Numbered from the stretch's first letter, positions 50,099 to 58,656 are shown. The stretch is 58,656 bases of DNA from an uncultured bacterium (GCA_903824675.1 CAIJXV010000067.1:1-58656), one strand, 5' to 3'. The notes: generated from the letters alone by a model not told the origin. A program made the numbers and translations.

Positions 50099-51322
50099 TC
50101 AAGGAGTGGCTGGCGTAGCGGACACGGAAATAGCCAGGAGGCGGCCGGCGTCATTCCGGCAATAGATCAAGCCGTTGGCCAGGATCGGCACGGTCCAGCA
50201 GGTTCCTTTAAGGATGGCGCGTTTGGCGAGTTCCTGGTATCCATCGGGCGAGGCCAGGGCGATGGCCAGTTCGCCGCGTTCGCTTTGGATGATCAGTTTG
50301 CCGTCGGCCATCGTCAGGGAGCCGAATCCGAAACCGGCATATTCCCACTTGACGGTTCCAGTGGCCCAATCGATGCATTTCAGAGTGCCGCCTCCGGCAT
50401 TGCCATCGAACCCATAGACAAAGCCTTTCCACAGGACCGGGGTTCCGAAATGACTGCGGAGGGCCTTGTTGTTCCAAATCACCACGGGTTTTTCCCCGTC
50501 GATTTTGAGTAATGTGGCGCCGACGCCGTAACCGGAGGAAATCAGCATGCGACCGCCTTCAATCAAGGGGTCGGCGGCGTTGACATCATAGGAGGTTTTC
50601 CAAGGGAATTGCCAGTGGGACGCGCCGGTTTTGAGATCCACGCCGACCACGTTCTGGGCGGAGAATAAGGCGACGATGGAGCGTCCGCCGACTTCGCTCA
50701 CGACGGGGGTGGAATAGCCACTTTTTCCGGTGCCGGAGGACCAGATCGTCGCGCCGGTTACTTTGTCGAGAGCGAGTCCCTTCTCGCCGACATTGAGCAG
50801 AAGCAGATTGCCCTGGATGCGAGGAGACCCGGCGAAACCCCAGCCCGGAAGGTCGGCCTTGAGTTCATGGGCGACGGAGCGGCTCCAGATTTCCGCGCCG
50901 GAATCGGCTTTGAGGCAAATGACACGGCCTTCGCGGCTGATCAGGTAGACCCGGTTATCGCTGACGGCGGGGGTCGCCCGGGGGCCCGGATAACTGCCGG
51001 CGGAACAGGGGTAGGAGAATTTCCAGACTTCCGTGCCAGATCGGGCATTCAAGCATTGAACGATGTCCTGATTGTTTTTATTCCCGGCGGTATACAGCTT
51101 TTCTCCGACGACGGCGACGGAGGAATATCCCTGCCCGACAGCGGCTTCCCAAACGGTTTCGAGCGTGGATCCGGTCTTGAACCAGTTGGTTTCGAGGGAA
51201 ATGCCGTTATAATCCGGCCCCCGCCAATTAGGCCAGTCGGCGGCGAATGTATGGGGCGCAGTCCCGATGGTAAGGAACAGGAATAGGGGGATGAATAGGC
51301 GGCAACGAACGGATAAATTCAT
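50099..51322 (-). CDS. Secreted PQQ-like beta-propeller repeat protein
   Basis: A 407-residue protein with an N-terminal signal peptide (hydrophobic at 9-24, ending HTFAA-DWP), followed by repeating blades of the PQQ/quinoprotein type (WPNWRGPDYNGIS; QGYSSVAVVGEKLYTAG; TGATIWSSGTG; TGASHWQFPW; TGTVKWEYAG). No cofactor ligands of quinoprotein dehydrogenases are visible, so a binding or scaffold role like BamB is more likely. I chose ATG 51322 because GGAGG is eight bases ahead and the signal peptide follows; 54 upstream residues lack family character. The gene is minus-strand and divergent from the LRR gene. Confidence 0.85.
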   Translation of the reverse strand: MNLSVRCRLFIPLFLFLTIGTAPHTFAADWPNWRGPDYNGISLETNWFKTGSTLETVWEAAVGQGYSSVAVVGEKLYTAGNKNNQDIVQCLNARSGTEVWKFSYPCSAGSYPGPRATPAVSDNRVYLISREGRVICLKADSGAEIWSRSVAHELKADLPGWGFAGSPRIQGNLLLLNVGEKGLALDKVTGATIWSSGTGKSGYSTPVVSEVGGRSIVALFSAQNVVGVDLKTGASHWQFPWKTSYDVNAADPLIEGGRMLISSGYGVGATLLKIDGEKPVVIWNNKALRSHFGTPVLWKGFVYGFDGNAGGGTLKCIDWATGTVKWEYAGFGFGSLTMADGKLIIQSERGELAIALASPDGYQELAKRAILKGTCWTVPILANGLIYCRNDAGRLLAISVSATPATP

Positions 51323-51424
51323 GATGTCGACCTCCTGATTGAATGGGGCCGGATTATAAGGGGTTATTCCGGGTATTTCAAGAAAGGGTTGAGTATCCAT
51401 CGAATGATCTGGTACCTTTGGACT

Positions 51425-52477
51425 ATGAACTCCCCAATTCACACCCGGCTTAATGGGCGCGCGAGCCATCCTTCCCGGAGGCAAGTCGGGCTCGTGCTGT
51501 GGTGGTTGGCGATTACGATGCTGGCAACCGTTGCGAATGCCCAGGTTGGAGATTTCAGATACAAATCAAAAGCCGGCACGATTACCATCACCAAATACAT
51601 TGGCACCAACACGGTGGTGAATATACCCGCCGAGATTGATGGGTTGCCGGTCACCACCATCGGGAGCCTCGCGTTTGATGGCCAGACGACTCTAACCAGC
51701 ATCACAATTCCCGATAGCGTTACCCGCATCAAGGAAAAAGCGTTCTATCGGTGCAGCAGCCTGACCAGCCTCGCGATCCCCCAGGGCGTCACCAGCATTG
51801 AGGATCATGCGTTTTCCGCCTGTAGAAGCCTGACTCAAATTACGCTTCCTGATTATGCTACCCATATGGGGGTTTCCGTGTTCTTCGCCTGTGACAGTCT
51901 GACCAACATTGCCCTTCCTAATGGCATTACCAGCATTGAGGATTGGTCGTTCCTGGATTGCTCCCGGCTGGCTAGCATCACCATTCCTGATAGCGTCACT
52001 AACATTGGAAGTTTGGCCTTCTGGGGGTGTTGCAGTTTGTTCAGCCTGATCATTCCGGAAGGCGTTGCCAGGGTCCAGGATTATGCCTTCGAGGGCTGTA
52101 GCAGTTTGGAAAGCCTCTATTTTAAAGGTGATGCACACATCCTTGGCACCTCCGTGTTCGCCCGGGCTAATGCTGCAACTGTTTATTATATGCCATCGAC
52201 CCGGGGATGGACTAATGCATGGGGTGGGCGTCCGGCCGTGTTATGGAACCCACTAGCACAGCCTAACGATGGGAATTTTGGGCCAAAATCACAAGGGTTT
52301 GGGTTCACTGTAACCGGTTCCAGCAACCTGGTTATTGTCGTTGAAGCCGCCACGAATCTGGCAAATCCGGTCTGGGTTCCCGTTTCAACCCTTACCCTTA
52401 CCAACGGCTTCTCGTTTTATAACGATACCCTCTGGACGAATTATCCGTCCCGATTCTACCGATTTCGCGCACCGTAA
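51425..52477 (+). CDS. Secreted BspA-type leucine-rich repeat (LRR_5) protein
   Basis: A 350-residue protein with a signal peptide (hydrophobic core around residues 20-35, cleavage after ANA). Five or six LRR_5 repeats of about 23 residues follow; each reads AFxxCxSLTxIxIPxxVTxI, for example RIKEKAFYRCSSLTSLAIPQ. A C-terminal domain (FTVTGSSNLVIVVEAATNL, NPVWVPVSTLTLTNGFSFY) resembles a beta-sandwich seen at the ends of secreted PVC proteins. Such LRR proteins mediate binding at the cell surface. The start is uncertain; ATG 51425 gives a clean signal peptide without a ribosome-binding site. No partner is evident. Confidence 0.85.
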   Translation: MNSPIHTRLNGRASHPSRRQVGLVLWWLAITMLATVANAQVGDFRYKSKAGTITITKYIGTNTVVNIPAEIDGLPVTTIGSLAFDGQTTLTSITIPDSVTRIKEKAFYRCSSLTSLAIPQGVTSIEDHAFSACRSLTQITLPDYATHMGVSVFFACDSLTNIALPNGITSIEDWSFLDCSRLASITIPDSVTNIGSLAFWGCCSLFSLIIPEGVARVQDYAFEGCSSLESLYFKGDAHILGTSVFARANAATVYYMPSTRGWTNAWGGRPAVLWNPLAQPNDGNFGPKSQGFGFTVTGSSNLVIVVEAATNLANPVWVPVSTLTLTNGFSFYNDTLWTNYPSRFYRFRAP

Positions 52478-52837
52478 TGCAGGGTGCATCCTTCGTTCCT
52501 GAAAGGTTCCCTTTTTTCGCGATCCCAACGCCCATGGGGGGTACGACAAATTCCGGAGAAACAAGAGGAGCCTCGTTTTTTGTTTGTGAGGAAAGATATA
52601 TTATAGATCAGTCACGTCTCTCTCCGGGCTGATCGCCCCGGAAGCCATCCCATAGGTCTGGCTTTACTGGCTGCCGCCTCCCCCCGTACAGCCACGCGTA
52701 TCGCGTGGCTGCTCTTGCAGGCGCAAGCAGCCTCAGAAGTCTTTCCGGGTTTCTCCAAAATTTCCCTTACCCCAGGCCCGTACTGGACGCCGTATTTTCG
52801 CTTTCACCTGCCGCCCGTTCCCGCTATCCTTGGTCTC
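52478..52837. repeat. Non-coding region with a 10-bp perfect hairpin
   Basis: No gene is convincing. CAGCCACGCG-TAT-CGCGTGGCTG (52689-52711) is a perfect 10-bp hairpin, followed by CTTGC-AGGC-GCAAG (52714-52727). The flank TAGGTCTGGCTTTACT (about 52652-52668) occurs inverted at 58405-58418, and the GTACAGCC..GCGTATCG..GGCTG core matches the 52-bp tandem repeat at the window end, so this is a single copy of that element. An AT-rich stretch at 52577-52607 may hold the promoter for the next gene. Confidence 0.75.
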
Positions 52838-53665
52838 ATGAACCCATTGATGATATCCATTCTGTGTGGCCTTTTCATTGGCGCCCTTCCCACTTTAGGG
52901 GCCGATACCCAACCCCCCCCAAAAAAACAAACGACCACCTCGGGCAAAGAAATATCCTTTGACCTTGGAGGCGGGGTCAAGCTGGAGATGGTGTGGATCG
53001 CGCCGGGAGAGTTTGCGATGGGAAGTCCGGAAAACGAGTATGGCCGCTTCGACAATGAAGGTCCACAGCACCGGGTGCGGATCAGTCGAGGGTATTGGAT
53101 GGGGAAGTACGAGGTGACTCAGGCGCAGTGGGAGCAGGTCATGGGACGCAACCCGGCAAAGTTCAAGGGTCCCCGGAATCCGGTGCATCAGGTGAGTTGG
53201 AACGATTGCCAGCAATTTGTGGTGAAGCTCAATCAGAAGACAGCGGACCAAAGGCCGGCCGGAACTGGCTCATTCGGGTTGCCCACAGAGGCGGAGTGGG
53301 AGTATGCGTGTCGCGCGGGGACGACCACGCGATTTAACTTGGGGGATGCGGATGCAGACCTTGAGCGGGCAGGATGGATTAATTCGAATAGCGGCAGAAC
53401 GACACACCCGGTAGGCGAAAAGCAGCCGAATGCGTGGGGTCTTTTCGACATGCACGGGAACGTGCTGGAGTGGTGCCAGGACTGGTATGGGAGTTATGAT
53501 GGCGAAATGGAGACCGACCCGACCGGTCCCACGTCGGAGACGTATCGAGTGCTTCGTGACGGGGACTGGAACCATAAGCACAGGTGTTGTCGTTCGGCGG
53601 TCCGGATCAACGGCGGCCCGGCCTTCGCGGGCGAAATCTTCGGCCTTCGCGTTGTTTGTCGCTGA
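52838..53665 (+). CDS. Formylglycine-generating-enzyme-family (SUMF1) protein, exported
   Basis: A 275-residue protein with a signal peptide ending near TLG-ADT. The SUMF1 domain has MVWIAPGEFAMGSPENE, RGYWMGKYEVTQAQWEQVMG, PVHQVSWNDCQQFV, LPTEAEWEYACRAGT and AWGLFDMHGNVLEWCQDWYG. The catalytic RGGSF...C...C region of true formylglycine enzymes reads RDGDWNHKHRCCRSAVR, so the usual copper-binding pair is not intact and a role other than sulfatase activation is likely. The start is chosen by the signal peptide; no Shine-Dalgarno. The next gene follows 16 bases after the stop. Confidence 0.85.
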   Translation: MNPLMISILCGLFIGALPTLGADTQPPPKKQTTTSGKEISFDLGGGVKLEMVWIAPGEFAMGSPENEYGRFDNEGPQHRVRISRGYWMGKYEVTQAQWEQVMGRNPAKFKGPRNPVHQVSWNDCQQFVVKLNQKTADQRPAGTGSFGLPTEAEWEYACRAGTTTRFNLGDADADLERAGWINSNSGRTTHPVGEKQPNAWGLFDMHGNVLEWCQDWYGSYDGEMETDPTGPTSETYRVLRDGDWNHKHRCCRSAVRINGGPAFAGEIFGLRVVCR

Positions 53666-53681
53666 AAAGAGGGGATCAATA

Positions 53682-54245
53682 ATGAGAAGCGTAATGGCCA
53701 TACTTGTTTTTGCCGTTATTCCAGGAATGGTCTTCTGCAGTGATATGCGTGACTTCGTTGCTTCCGATAGCGCTCCGTTTAAATCGGTCGTCATCGATCC
53801 CGACCAGGATGTTTATGGAATCCCTTGGGGCTCAACGGAAACAACTTTTACAAACAGGGTCGGAAGTCCATCCGGATATTTCCGCCTGCGGCAGGGTCGG
53901 ACCGCAATGATGTACGGGCGTGACCATTTATTCACTTTTACCGATGGCAAACTGAGCGGGTTGCGAATCAGTGGAGACCTCGTTGATACCGAGTTGAAGA
54001 AGGAATTGCCCCCAAACCAAGTGTTTGACGACCTCAAATGGCGACTCGTTAATGGAATCCTGCCGGAAATGAGTCTGCCGGATATCAAGAAAATCGTCGG
54101 CGAATCTCTCCGTAAAGGAGATAACCAATGGTATTCCTATAGGACTCAGCACGCCCGCGTGGAATTGCAATTTAACCGTTGGGGAAACAAAGGGACCGGG
54201 GACGATGCCTATTGGTTGCGGAATATTGTTATTGAGCGATACTAA
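53682..54245 (+). CDS. Exported protein of unknown function
   Basis: A 187-residue protein with a hydrophobic N-terminus (MRSVMAILVFAVIPGMVFC) and a cysteine at 19, so a signal peptide or lipoprotein. I do not recognise the body: DQDVYGIPWGSTETTFTNRV near 40 may be a secreted fold that begins with IPWGSTE..., followed by LFTFTDGKLSGLRISGDLV and, near the end, ARVELQFNRWGN. GWGTS-like openings like this appear in small periplasmic sensor or chaperone-type proteins. AAGAGGGG lies eight bases upstream of ATG 53682. It is the second gene of a pair with the SUMF1-like protein. Confidence 0.6.
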   Translation: MRSVMAILVFAVIPGMVFCSDMRDFVASDSAPFKSVVIDPDQDVYGIPWGSTETTFTNRVGSPSGYFRLRQGRTAMMYGRDHLFTFTDGKLSGLRISGDLVDTELKKELPPNQVFDDLKWRLVNGILPEMSLPDIKKIVGESLRKGDNQWYSYRTQHARVELQFNRWGNKGTGDDAYWLRNIVIERY

Positions 54246-54350
54246 CCCAAAACAAGCCCGTTTAAAAATAACCGGTCCAAAAAAAGCTTTACGAATGGGG
54301 CCGAATGGGGTATATATGTCGGTTCAATTTCGTTTTAAGGAGAAAAGGCG

Positions 54351-54557
54351 ATGAAAGCCACTGGTCACCCTGCTTATGCGGAAACAACGATTGTCTGCGC
54401 TTGCGGATCGTCTGTTCAAGTCCGCTCGACGGCGAAAAATCTGCATGTGAACGCCTGCTCGGCCTGCCATCCGTTCTACACGGGCAAAGCGGCCTTGGCT
54501 GATGCCAAGGGGCGCGTGGAGCAGTTCCGCAAGCGTTATCAGCAGCCCGCCAAGTAG
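54351..54557 (+). CDS. rpmE: 50S ribosomal protein L31
   Basis: A 68-residue protein: TTIVCACGSSVQVRSTAKNL, then VNACSACHPFYTGK. CxC and CxxC form the zinc ribbon of the zinc-type L31, and HPFYTGK is the family hallmark. The usual length. AAGGAG precedes the ATG. A terminator follows the stop at 54571-54605. It heads the conserved rpmE-prfA-prmC gene order. Confidence 0.96.
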   Translation: MKATGHPAYAETTIVCACGSSVQVRSTAKNLHVNACSACHPFYTGKAALADAKGRVEQFRKRYQQPAK

Positions 54558-54570
54558 TTTTTTCGCGAAC

Positions 54571-54605
54571 AGGCCAGGTTGGGGTTCTTCCCGCCTGGCC
54601 TTTTT
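54571..54605 (+). terminator. Intrinsic terminator after rpmE
   Basis: AGGCCAGG (54571-54578) pairs with CCTGGCCT (54594-54601), an 8-bp stem, followed by TTTTT to 54605. It lies 13 bases after the rpmE stop and 48 bases before the prfA start, so rpmE can be expressed alone with partial read-through to prfA. Confidence 0.9.
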
Positions 54606-54653
54606 GTGTCCACCGCCGGCGCGGCCCGCCGCCCCGACGGACCGGGAGGATCC

Positions 54654-55742
54654 ATGATCGACCGGGCCTATCTTGAACGTTTGGCGGACAAAATCCAGTC
54701 CGTCGAGCACGATATTTCCAATCCCCAACTCGCCGGTAATCCCCGTAAATACCGTGACGTTGTCCGGGAACATACCCGGTTACGCCGAATTTTCGAGCAG
54801 GCGGAATCTCTGGAACGCATCGAGCGCGAACTGGCCGAGAGCCGTCAATTGGTTCTGGCCGAGGGGCTGGACCCCGAGATGCGCGCCCTGGCGAAGGCCG
54901 AGATCCTGGAACTTGAAGCTCAGCTTCCGGTGGTTGAACACGACCTGCACCTGGCGATGGTGCCCCCCGATCCCAATGACGAGCGCAATGTCATCATGGA
55001 AATCCGCGCCGGTACCGGCGGGGAGGAAGCCGCCCTTTTTGCCGGCGATCTGTTCCGGATGTACAGTCGCTATATCGAGCGACAGGGATGGAAATTGGGC
55101 CTGATCGATGCGAGTTCCTCGTCGGCCGGCGGCTTTAAGGACATCGTTTTCACCGTCGAAGGCGCGGATGTTTATCGCGGGCTTAAGTATGAGAGCGGAT
55201 GCCACCGGGTCCAACGGGTGCCGGTGACCGAATCGTCCGGGCGCATCCATACCTCGGCGGCGACGGTCGCCGTTTTGCCTCAAGCTGATGAGGTGGATGA
55301 TTTGAAGATTCCCCCGGACGAGGTCCGGATTGATATATTTTGTTCGTCGGGCCCGGGAGGGCAGAGCGTTAACACCACGTATTCGGCGATCCGGGTTACC
55401 CATTTGCCGACGGGAATCGTGGCGCAGAGTCAGGATGAACGGTCCCAGGCGCGAAATAAGGAAAAGGCGATGGCCGTCTTAAAGGCTCGCCTCTTGGACG
55501 TGCGGCGACAGGCGGACGAGGAACGATCCGGTCAGACGCGGCGCTCCCAGATCGGGACCGGTGATCGCAGTGAGAAGATCCGCACCTATAATTTCCCCCA
55601 GAACCGGCTGACCGATCATCGGATCAATTTTACCCTCTACAGCCTGAACCGGGTCATGGAAGGCGAATTGGATGAGGTGATCCGGGCCCTTTACGAAAAC
55701 GATATCGGGGAACAGGTCAAACAGATCATGACCTCAGGCTGA
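54654..55742 (+). CDS. prfA: Peptide chain release factor 1
   Basis: A 362-residue class I release factor of normal length. RVQRVPVTESSGRIHTSAAT carries the PxT codon-recognition motif (PVT) that reads UAA/UAG, and SGPGGQSVNTTYSAIRVTH carries the GGQ that triggers peptide release. I chose ATG 54654 because GGGAGGA lies just ahead; upstream in-frame codons overlap the terminator. It is followed by prmC, its methyltransferase, eight bases later. Confidence 0.97.
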   Translation: MIDRAYLERLADKIQSVEHDISNPQLAGNPRKYRDVVREHTRLRRIFEQAESLERIERELAESRQLVLAEGLDPEMRALAKAEILELEAQLPVVEHDLHLAMVPPDPNDERNVIMEIRAGTGGEEAALFAGDLFRMYSRYIERQGWKLGLIDASSSSAGGFKDIVFTVEGADVYRGLKYESGCHRVQRVPVTESSGRIHTSAATVAVLPQADEVDDLKIPPDEVRIDIFCSSGPGGQSVNTTYSAIRVTHLPTGIVAQSQDERSQARNKEKAMAVLKARLLDVRRQADEERSGQTRRSQIGTGDRSEKIRTYNFPQNRLTDHRINFTLYSLNRVMEGELDEVIRALYENDIGEQVKQIMTSG

Positions 55743-55750
55743 GAGGACAC

Positions 55751-56638
55751 ATGACCGAGTCAACCGCCGGCGGATCCCACAAGCTGACTTTGTTGGAGAT
55801 TCTTAAGAAATCGACCGAATATCTGGCCGCCCGCGGGGTGGATCAGCCGCGTTTGGCGGCCGAACTACTGGCGGCGCAAGCGCTGGAGTGCCGCCGCTTG
55901 GAGCTTTACCTTCGCTTTGACCGGGTTCCGGCCGAGCCCGAGGTGGCCCGGATCCGGGCAGGTTTGACCCGGTTGGGCAGCGGTGAACCGGTCCAGTATG
56001 TTTTGGGCACGGCTGATTTCATGCGTGAACACCTGGTGATTGATCGGCGGGTACTGATTCCACGACCGGAGACCGAACAATTGGTGGAAAAAGTTTTGGA
56101 GACGACCGAACTGGGCGCCTTGAGTTCGCCGGCGATCGCCGATGTGGGGACGGGGAGCGGGTGCATTGCGTTGGCGCTAGCCCGGGCCTGGCCCACCGCC
56201 CGGATTTGGGCGGTGGATCGCAGTCCGGAGGCCATCGCGGTGGCGTCGGACAACATCCGTCGGGCCGGGGCGGTCGGCGTGCTGCCGACGGTAGGCGATC
56301 TGCTGTCCTCTTTTCAGCCCGACACCTTCGATGTGGTCATCGGCAACCTGCCCTATATTCCCAGCGCGGAATGCGAGACGTTGCCGCGCCACGTTCGGGA
56401 TTTTGAGCCTCGGTCAGCCTTGGATGGAGGGGCTGACGGCCTGGATTTAATTCGCCGATTGGTCGAAGAGGCGCGGGGGGTTTTGTGTCCCGGGGGCTGG
56501 CTGTTTCTGGAGATTGGCACCGGGCAAGGGGAGGCTGTGCGGGTGATCCTGTCTGGGTATGAAGCCGTGGAAATATTCCAGGATTATGCCGGGCATGAAC
56601 GAATGGTTCGGGCCCGGCGCGGGGGAAAACCGGCCTGA
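55751..56638 (+). CDS. prmC: Release factor glutamine methyltransferase
   Basis: A 295-residue PrmC/HemK. SAM motif VGTGSGCIALALAR at about 131-145, then AVDRSPEAIAVASDNIRR. The catalytic NPPY is NLPY here (VVIGNLPYIPSAE), a variation at the second position. The N-terminal helical domain (LAAELLAAQALECRRLELYL) is typical. It methylates the GGQ glutamine of PrfA and PrfB. It is adjacent to prfA, which fits. A 146-base gap (56639-56784) follows; it holds no credible gene. Confidence 0.95.
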   Translation: MTESTAGGSHKLTLLEILKKSTEYLAARGVDQPRLAAELLAAQALECRRLELYLRFDRVPAEPEVARIRAGLTRLGSGEPVQYVLGTADFMREHLVIDRRVLIPRPETEQLVEKVLETTELGALSSPAIADVGTGSGCIALALARAWPTARIWAVDRSPEAIAVASDNIRRAGAVGVLPTVGDLLSSFQPDTFDVVIGNLPYIPSAECETLPRHVRDFEPRSALDGGADGLDLIRRLVEEARGVLCPGGWLFLEIGTGQGEAVRVILSGYEAVEIFQDYAGHERMVRARRGGKPA

Positions 56639-56784
56639 GGGGAAGACCTTTTACCTGGTGTTAGGCACTTGGCTGTTAGGGAGTCTCCCGAAAAATAAAC
56701 TTGAAGAACCGGTGGGAAACGTAAGAATGCAGGATTATTCACGGGCGCGGGTGGGTTGACCGCGAGTCCCGTTCGAAAGGGCGC

Positions 56785-57381
56785 ATGATCATTTTTTTGG
56801 AAGGCATCCTGGTTGAAAAGCAACCGACATCCGTCGTGATGAATGTCGCGGGCGTCGGCTACCTGGTGCATATTCCCCTGAGCAGTTACGATGCCCTGCC
56901 GGCTGAAGGTGGCGCGTTTCGGATTTGGATTTACGATTGTGTGCGTGAGGATGACCACCAATTGTATGGGTTCATGAATGCGGCCGAACGGCGCATGTTC
57001 CTGATGTTGATGACCGTGAGCGGCATCGGCCCCAAACTCGCCCTGACGGCACTCAGCGGATTGACGGTTCGCGAGTTGACCCTGGCGATTTCCGGCAAAG
57101 ACGCCAAACGCTTGAGTTCGATTTCCGGGATCGGCCGCAAGACGGCTGAACGCATGATCGTGGAGCTCCAGGATAAGATCAGCACGGGAGATGCCCTGGA
57201 AGCCTCGACCTCGGGGGGCGCGTTGACGGAAGTGGAAATTCGTACGCGGGACGCCATTCTCGCTCTGATTTCACTGGGTTACAAGCGCACCGAAGCCGAG
57301 ACGCTGGTGCGGAAGGTGCTGGAGACCGCCGTCGCCGATGATACCGTGGAAACCCTTGTCCGAAAGGCGCTGGCCGGATGA
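56785..57381 (+). CDS. ruvA: Holliday junction branch migration protein RuvA
   Basis: A 198-residue protein: [20 protein letters not shown] (OB domain), [34 protein letters not shown], then HhH motifs in [16 protein letters not shown] and [19 protein letters not shown]. The C-terminal domain III ([20 protein letters not shown]) contacts RuvB. It binds Holliday junctions and loads RuvB. The stop overlaps the ruvB start by four bases (ATGA). Confidence 0.96.
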   Translation: MIIFLEGILVEKQPTSVVMNVAGVGYLVHIPLSSYDALPAEGGAFRIWIYDCVREDDHQLYGFMNAAERRMFLMLMTVSGIGPKLALTALSGLTVRELTLAISGKDAKRLSSISGIGRKTAERMIVELQDKISTGDALEASTSGGALTEVEIRTRDAILALISLGYKRTEAETLVRKVLETAVADDTVETLVRKALAG

Positions 57382-58385
57382 CTGAACATTTCGTCACTGA
57401 TACCCTGAATCGCCCCCCGACTGATTTCGACATTCGTTTGCGGCCTTCGCGGTTTGTTGACTTTATCGGACAGGAAAAGATTCGCGAGCGGATCGAACTT
57501 TTTGTCGAAGCCGCCAAACAGCGCAAGGATGTGCTTGAACATGTCCTGTTTTCCGGACCGCCGGGGCTGGGCAAGACCACGCTGGCCTTTATCCTGGCCG
57601 ATTCCATGGGCGTGAACATCAAGGTCACATCCGGACCCGTGATCGATAAACCAGCCGACCTGGCGGGATTGTTGACCAGCCTGGAGCGCGGGGATGTCCT
57701 GTTCATTGACGAGATCCACCGGATGCAGAAATCGGTGGAGGAATACCTCTATTCGGCGATGGAGGATTTCGTGATCGACATCATGATCGACCAGGGGCCG
57801 AATGCCCGCTCGGTCCGTTTGAATTTAAAGCCGTTCACCCTGGTGGGCGCAACCACCCGTAGCGGCTTGATTTCGGCACCCATGCGGTCGCGATTCGGCA
57901 TGGTGAGCCGGCTTGATTATTATCCCGCCGCCGAACTTCAGCGGATTGTCCATCGTTCGTCCCGGATTCTCGATGTGACCATCGACGACGAGGGGGCGTT
58001 GGAGATTGCGCGCCGGTCGCGCGGCACGCCGCGTATCGCCAATAATCTGCTCCGTCGCGTGCGCGATTATGCCCAGGTTAAGGCGGATAACCGGATTACC
58101 CGTGAAATCGCGGGCAAAGCTTTGGAATTGCTGGATATCGACAAGTATGGGTTGGACGAGATGGACAAGCGCATCCTCGAAACAATTTTGGATAAGTTCC
58201 ATGGCGGTCCCGTCGGCGTGAGCAGTCTGGCGGTTGCGGTGGCCGAGGAATCGGATACGATCGAAGAAGTTTACGAACCGTTCCTGATTCAGGAAGGTTA
58301 TCTCAAGCGCACTGCCCAGGGACGAATGATCACCGATCTGTGTCGGGAACGGCTGGGCCGGACCCTGCCCGACCGTCTGTTGTAA
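57378..58385 (+). CDS. ruvB: Holliday junction branch migration ATPase RuvB
   Basis: A 335-residue AAA+ ATPase: [20 protein letters not shown], Walker [13 protein letters not shown] near 59-70, Walker B FIDEIHRM, sensor [18 protein letters not shown], and [20 protein letters not shown], then a winged-helix end. It drives branch migration with RuvA. The length is usual. No terminator is obvious after it; a tandem repeat begins 32 bases after the stop. Confidence 0.97.
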   Translation: MTEHFVTDTLNRPPTDFDIRLRPSRFVDFIGQEKIRERIELFVEAAKQRKDVLEHVLFSGPPGLGKTTLAFILADSMGVNIKVTSGPVIDKPADLAGLLTSLERGDVLFIDEIHRMQKSVEEYLYSAMEDFVIDIMIDQGPNARSVRLNLKPFTLVGATTRSGLISAPMRSRFGMVSRLDYYPAAELQRIVHRSSRILDVTIDDEGALEIARRSRGTPRIANNLLRRVRDYAQVKADNRITREIAGKALELLDIDKYGLDEMDKRILETILDKFHGGPVGVSSLAVAVAEESDTIEEVYEPFLIQEGYLKRTAQGRMITDLCRERLGRTLPDRLL

Positions 58386-58416
58386 TCAAGTTCATCGCGA
58401 GAAGTAAAGCCAGACC

Positions 58417-58656
58417 TACGGGCTGGCTTGGGAGAGAAGGATCAGCCGTACGATACGCCCGGCTGTACTACGGGCTGGCTTGGGAGAGAAGGATCAGCCG
58501 TGCGATACGCCCGGCTGTACTACGGGCTGGCTTGGGAGAGAAGGATCAGCCGTGCGATACGCCCGGCTGTACTACGGGCTGGCCTGGGAGAGAGGGATCA
58601 GCCGTGCGATACGCCCGGCTGTACTACGGGCTGGCTTGGGAGAGAAGGACCAGCCG
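58417..58656. repeat. 52-bp tandem repeat, at least five copies, running off the window
   Basis: Units begin at 58417, 58469, 58521, 58573 and 58625, each with TACGGGCTGGC, with an exact 52-base period and only one or two differences. The unit has hairpin CAGCCG...CGGCTG (read on the minus strand, around GGCGTATCGCA) and GCCCG/CGGGC. The core matches a single copy at 52687-52711. There are no variable spacers, so it is not a CRISPR array. The number of copies beyond base 58656 is unknown. Confidence 0.93.

Noticed and set aside
58417-58656. CRISPR array at the window end
   Set aside because: The 52-base units are nearly identical throughout, with no variable spacers, and no cas gene is present.

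Overview
The window looks like chromosomal DNA from a GC-rich, free-living Gram-negative-type bacterium. I infer a member of the PVC group (Verrucomicrobiota / Kiritimatiellota / Lentisphaerota). The grounds are three scattered Gfo/Idh/MocA oxidoreductases, carbohydrate esterases (CE7 and CE15-like), a GH36-type glycosidase, a BspA-type leucine-rich repeat protein, a formylglycine-enzyme-like protein, a secreted PQQ-repeat protein and abundant short palindromic repeats. No single marker proves the lineage. I saw no transposase, phage gene, plasmid gene or CRISPR array.

Layout. 1-4.7 kb: tail of an unknown gene, then a tight four-gene cluster (polysaccharide deacetylase, DUF2079 membrane protein, glycosyltransferase-like protein, ATP-grasp ligase). 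4.6-7.8 kb (minus): corrinoid/siderophore-type ABC importer (BtuFCD-like). 7.9-14.9 kb: carbohydrate accessory genes (two Gfo/Idh/MocA, CE15-like esterase, RhaM-like mutarotase, SDR), a nitric-oxide-type Fe-S repair protein behind an FNR/DNR-like box, and a tRNA-Pro next to a 45-bp tandem repeat. 15-20.1 kb: FMN riboswitch plus terminator followed by ribBA-ribH-nusB-ftsY-ribD-ribE. 20.1-31.2 kb: SGNH esterase, hybrid histidine kinase, CE7 esterase, an unrecognised large protein, a cupin, sulfotransferase, PilZ protein, GH36-type enzyme and ADP-ribosylglycohydrolase-family protein. 31.2-35.3 kb (minus): flippase-like membrane protein, GDP-sugar reductase and GDP-mannose 4,6-dehydratase, a TIM-barrel isomerase and rpsU. 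35.5-41.3 kb: argS, a large membrane protein, prepilin peptidase and a third Gfo/Idh/MocA protein. 41.7-46.7 kb (minus): branched-chain amino acid operon ilvB-ilvN-leuA with aroE. It is preceded by a 37-codon leader peptide in which 18 residues are Val, Leu or Ile, and by an intrinsic terminator, which together look like a ribosome-mediated attenuator. 46.9-50.1 kb: DUF3127 protein with an SSB-like acidic tail, B12-binding-type radical SAM protein plus a ferredoxin-like protein, and repeat clusters. 50.1-54.2 kb: secreted proteins (PQQ repeat, LRR, SUMF1-like, unknown). 54.3-58.4 kb: rpmE-prfA-prmC-ruvA-ruvB, then a 52-bp tandem repeat running off the end.

Most notable: (1) the candidate ilv attenuator, with leader peptide, promoter, terminator and a mutually exclusive antiterminator pairing all readable; (2) two cases where an intrinsic terminator directly abuts the next start codon (FMN riboswitch/ribBA and rpsU/isomerase); (3) several families of hairpin-forming repeats, one of which appears to supply the C-terminus of the radical SAM gene; (4) the undescribed deacetylase/DUF2079/glycosyltransferase/ATP-grasp surface cluster.

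All functions are read from motifs and remembered family features. No database search was run.
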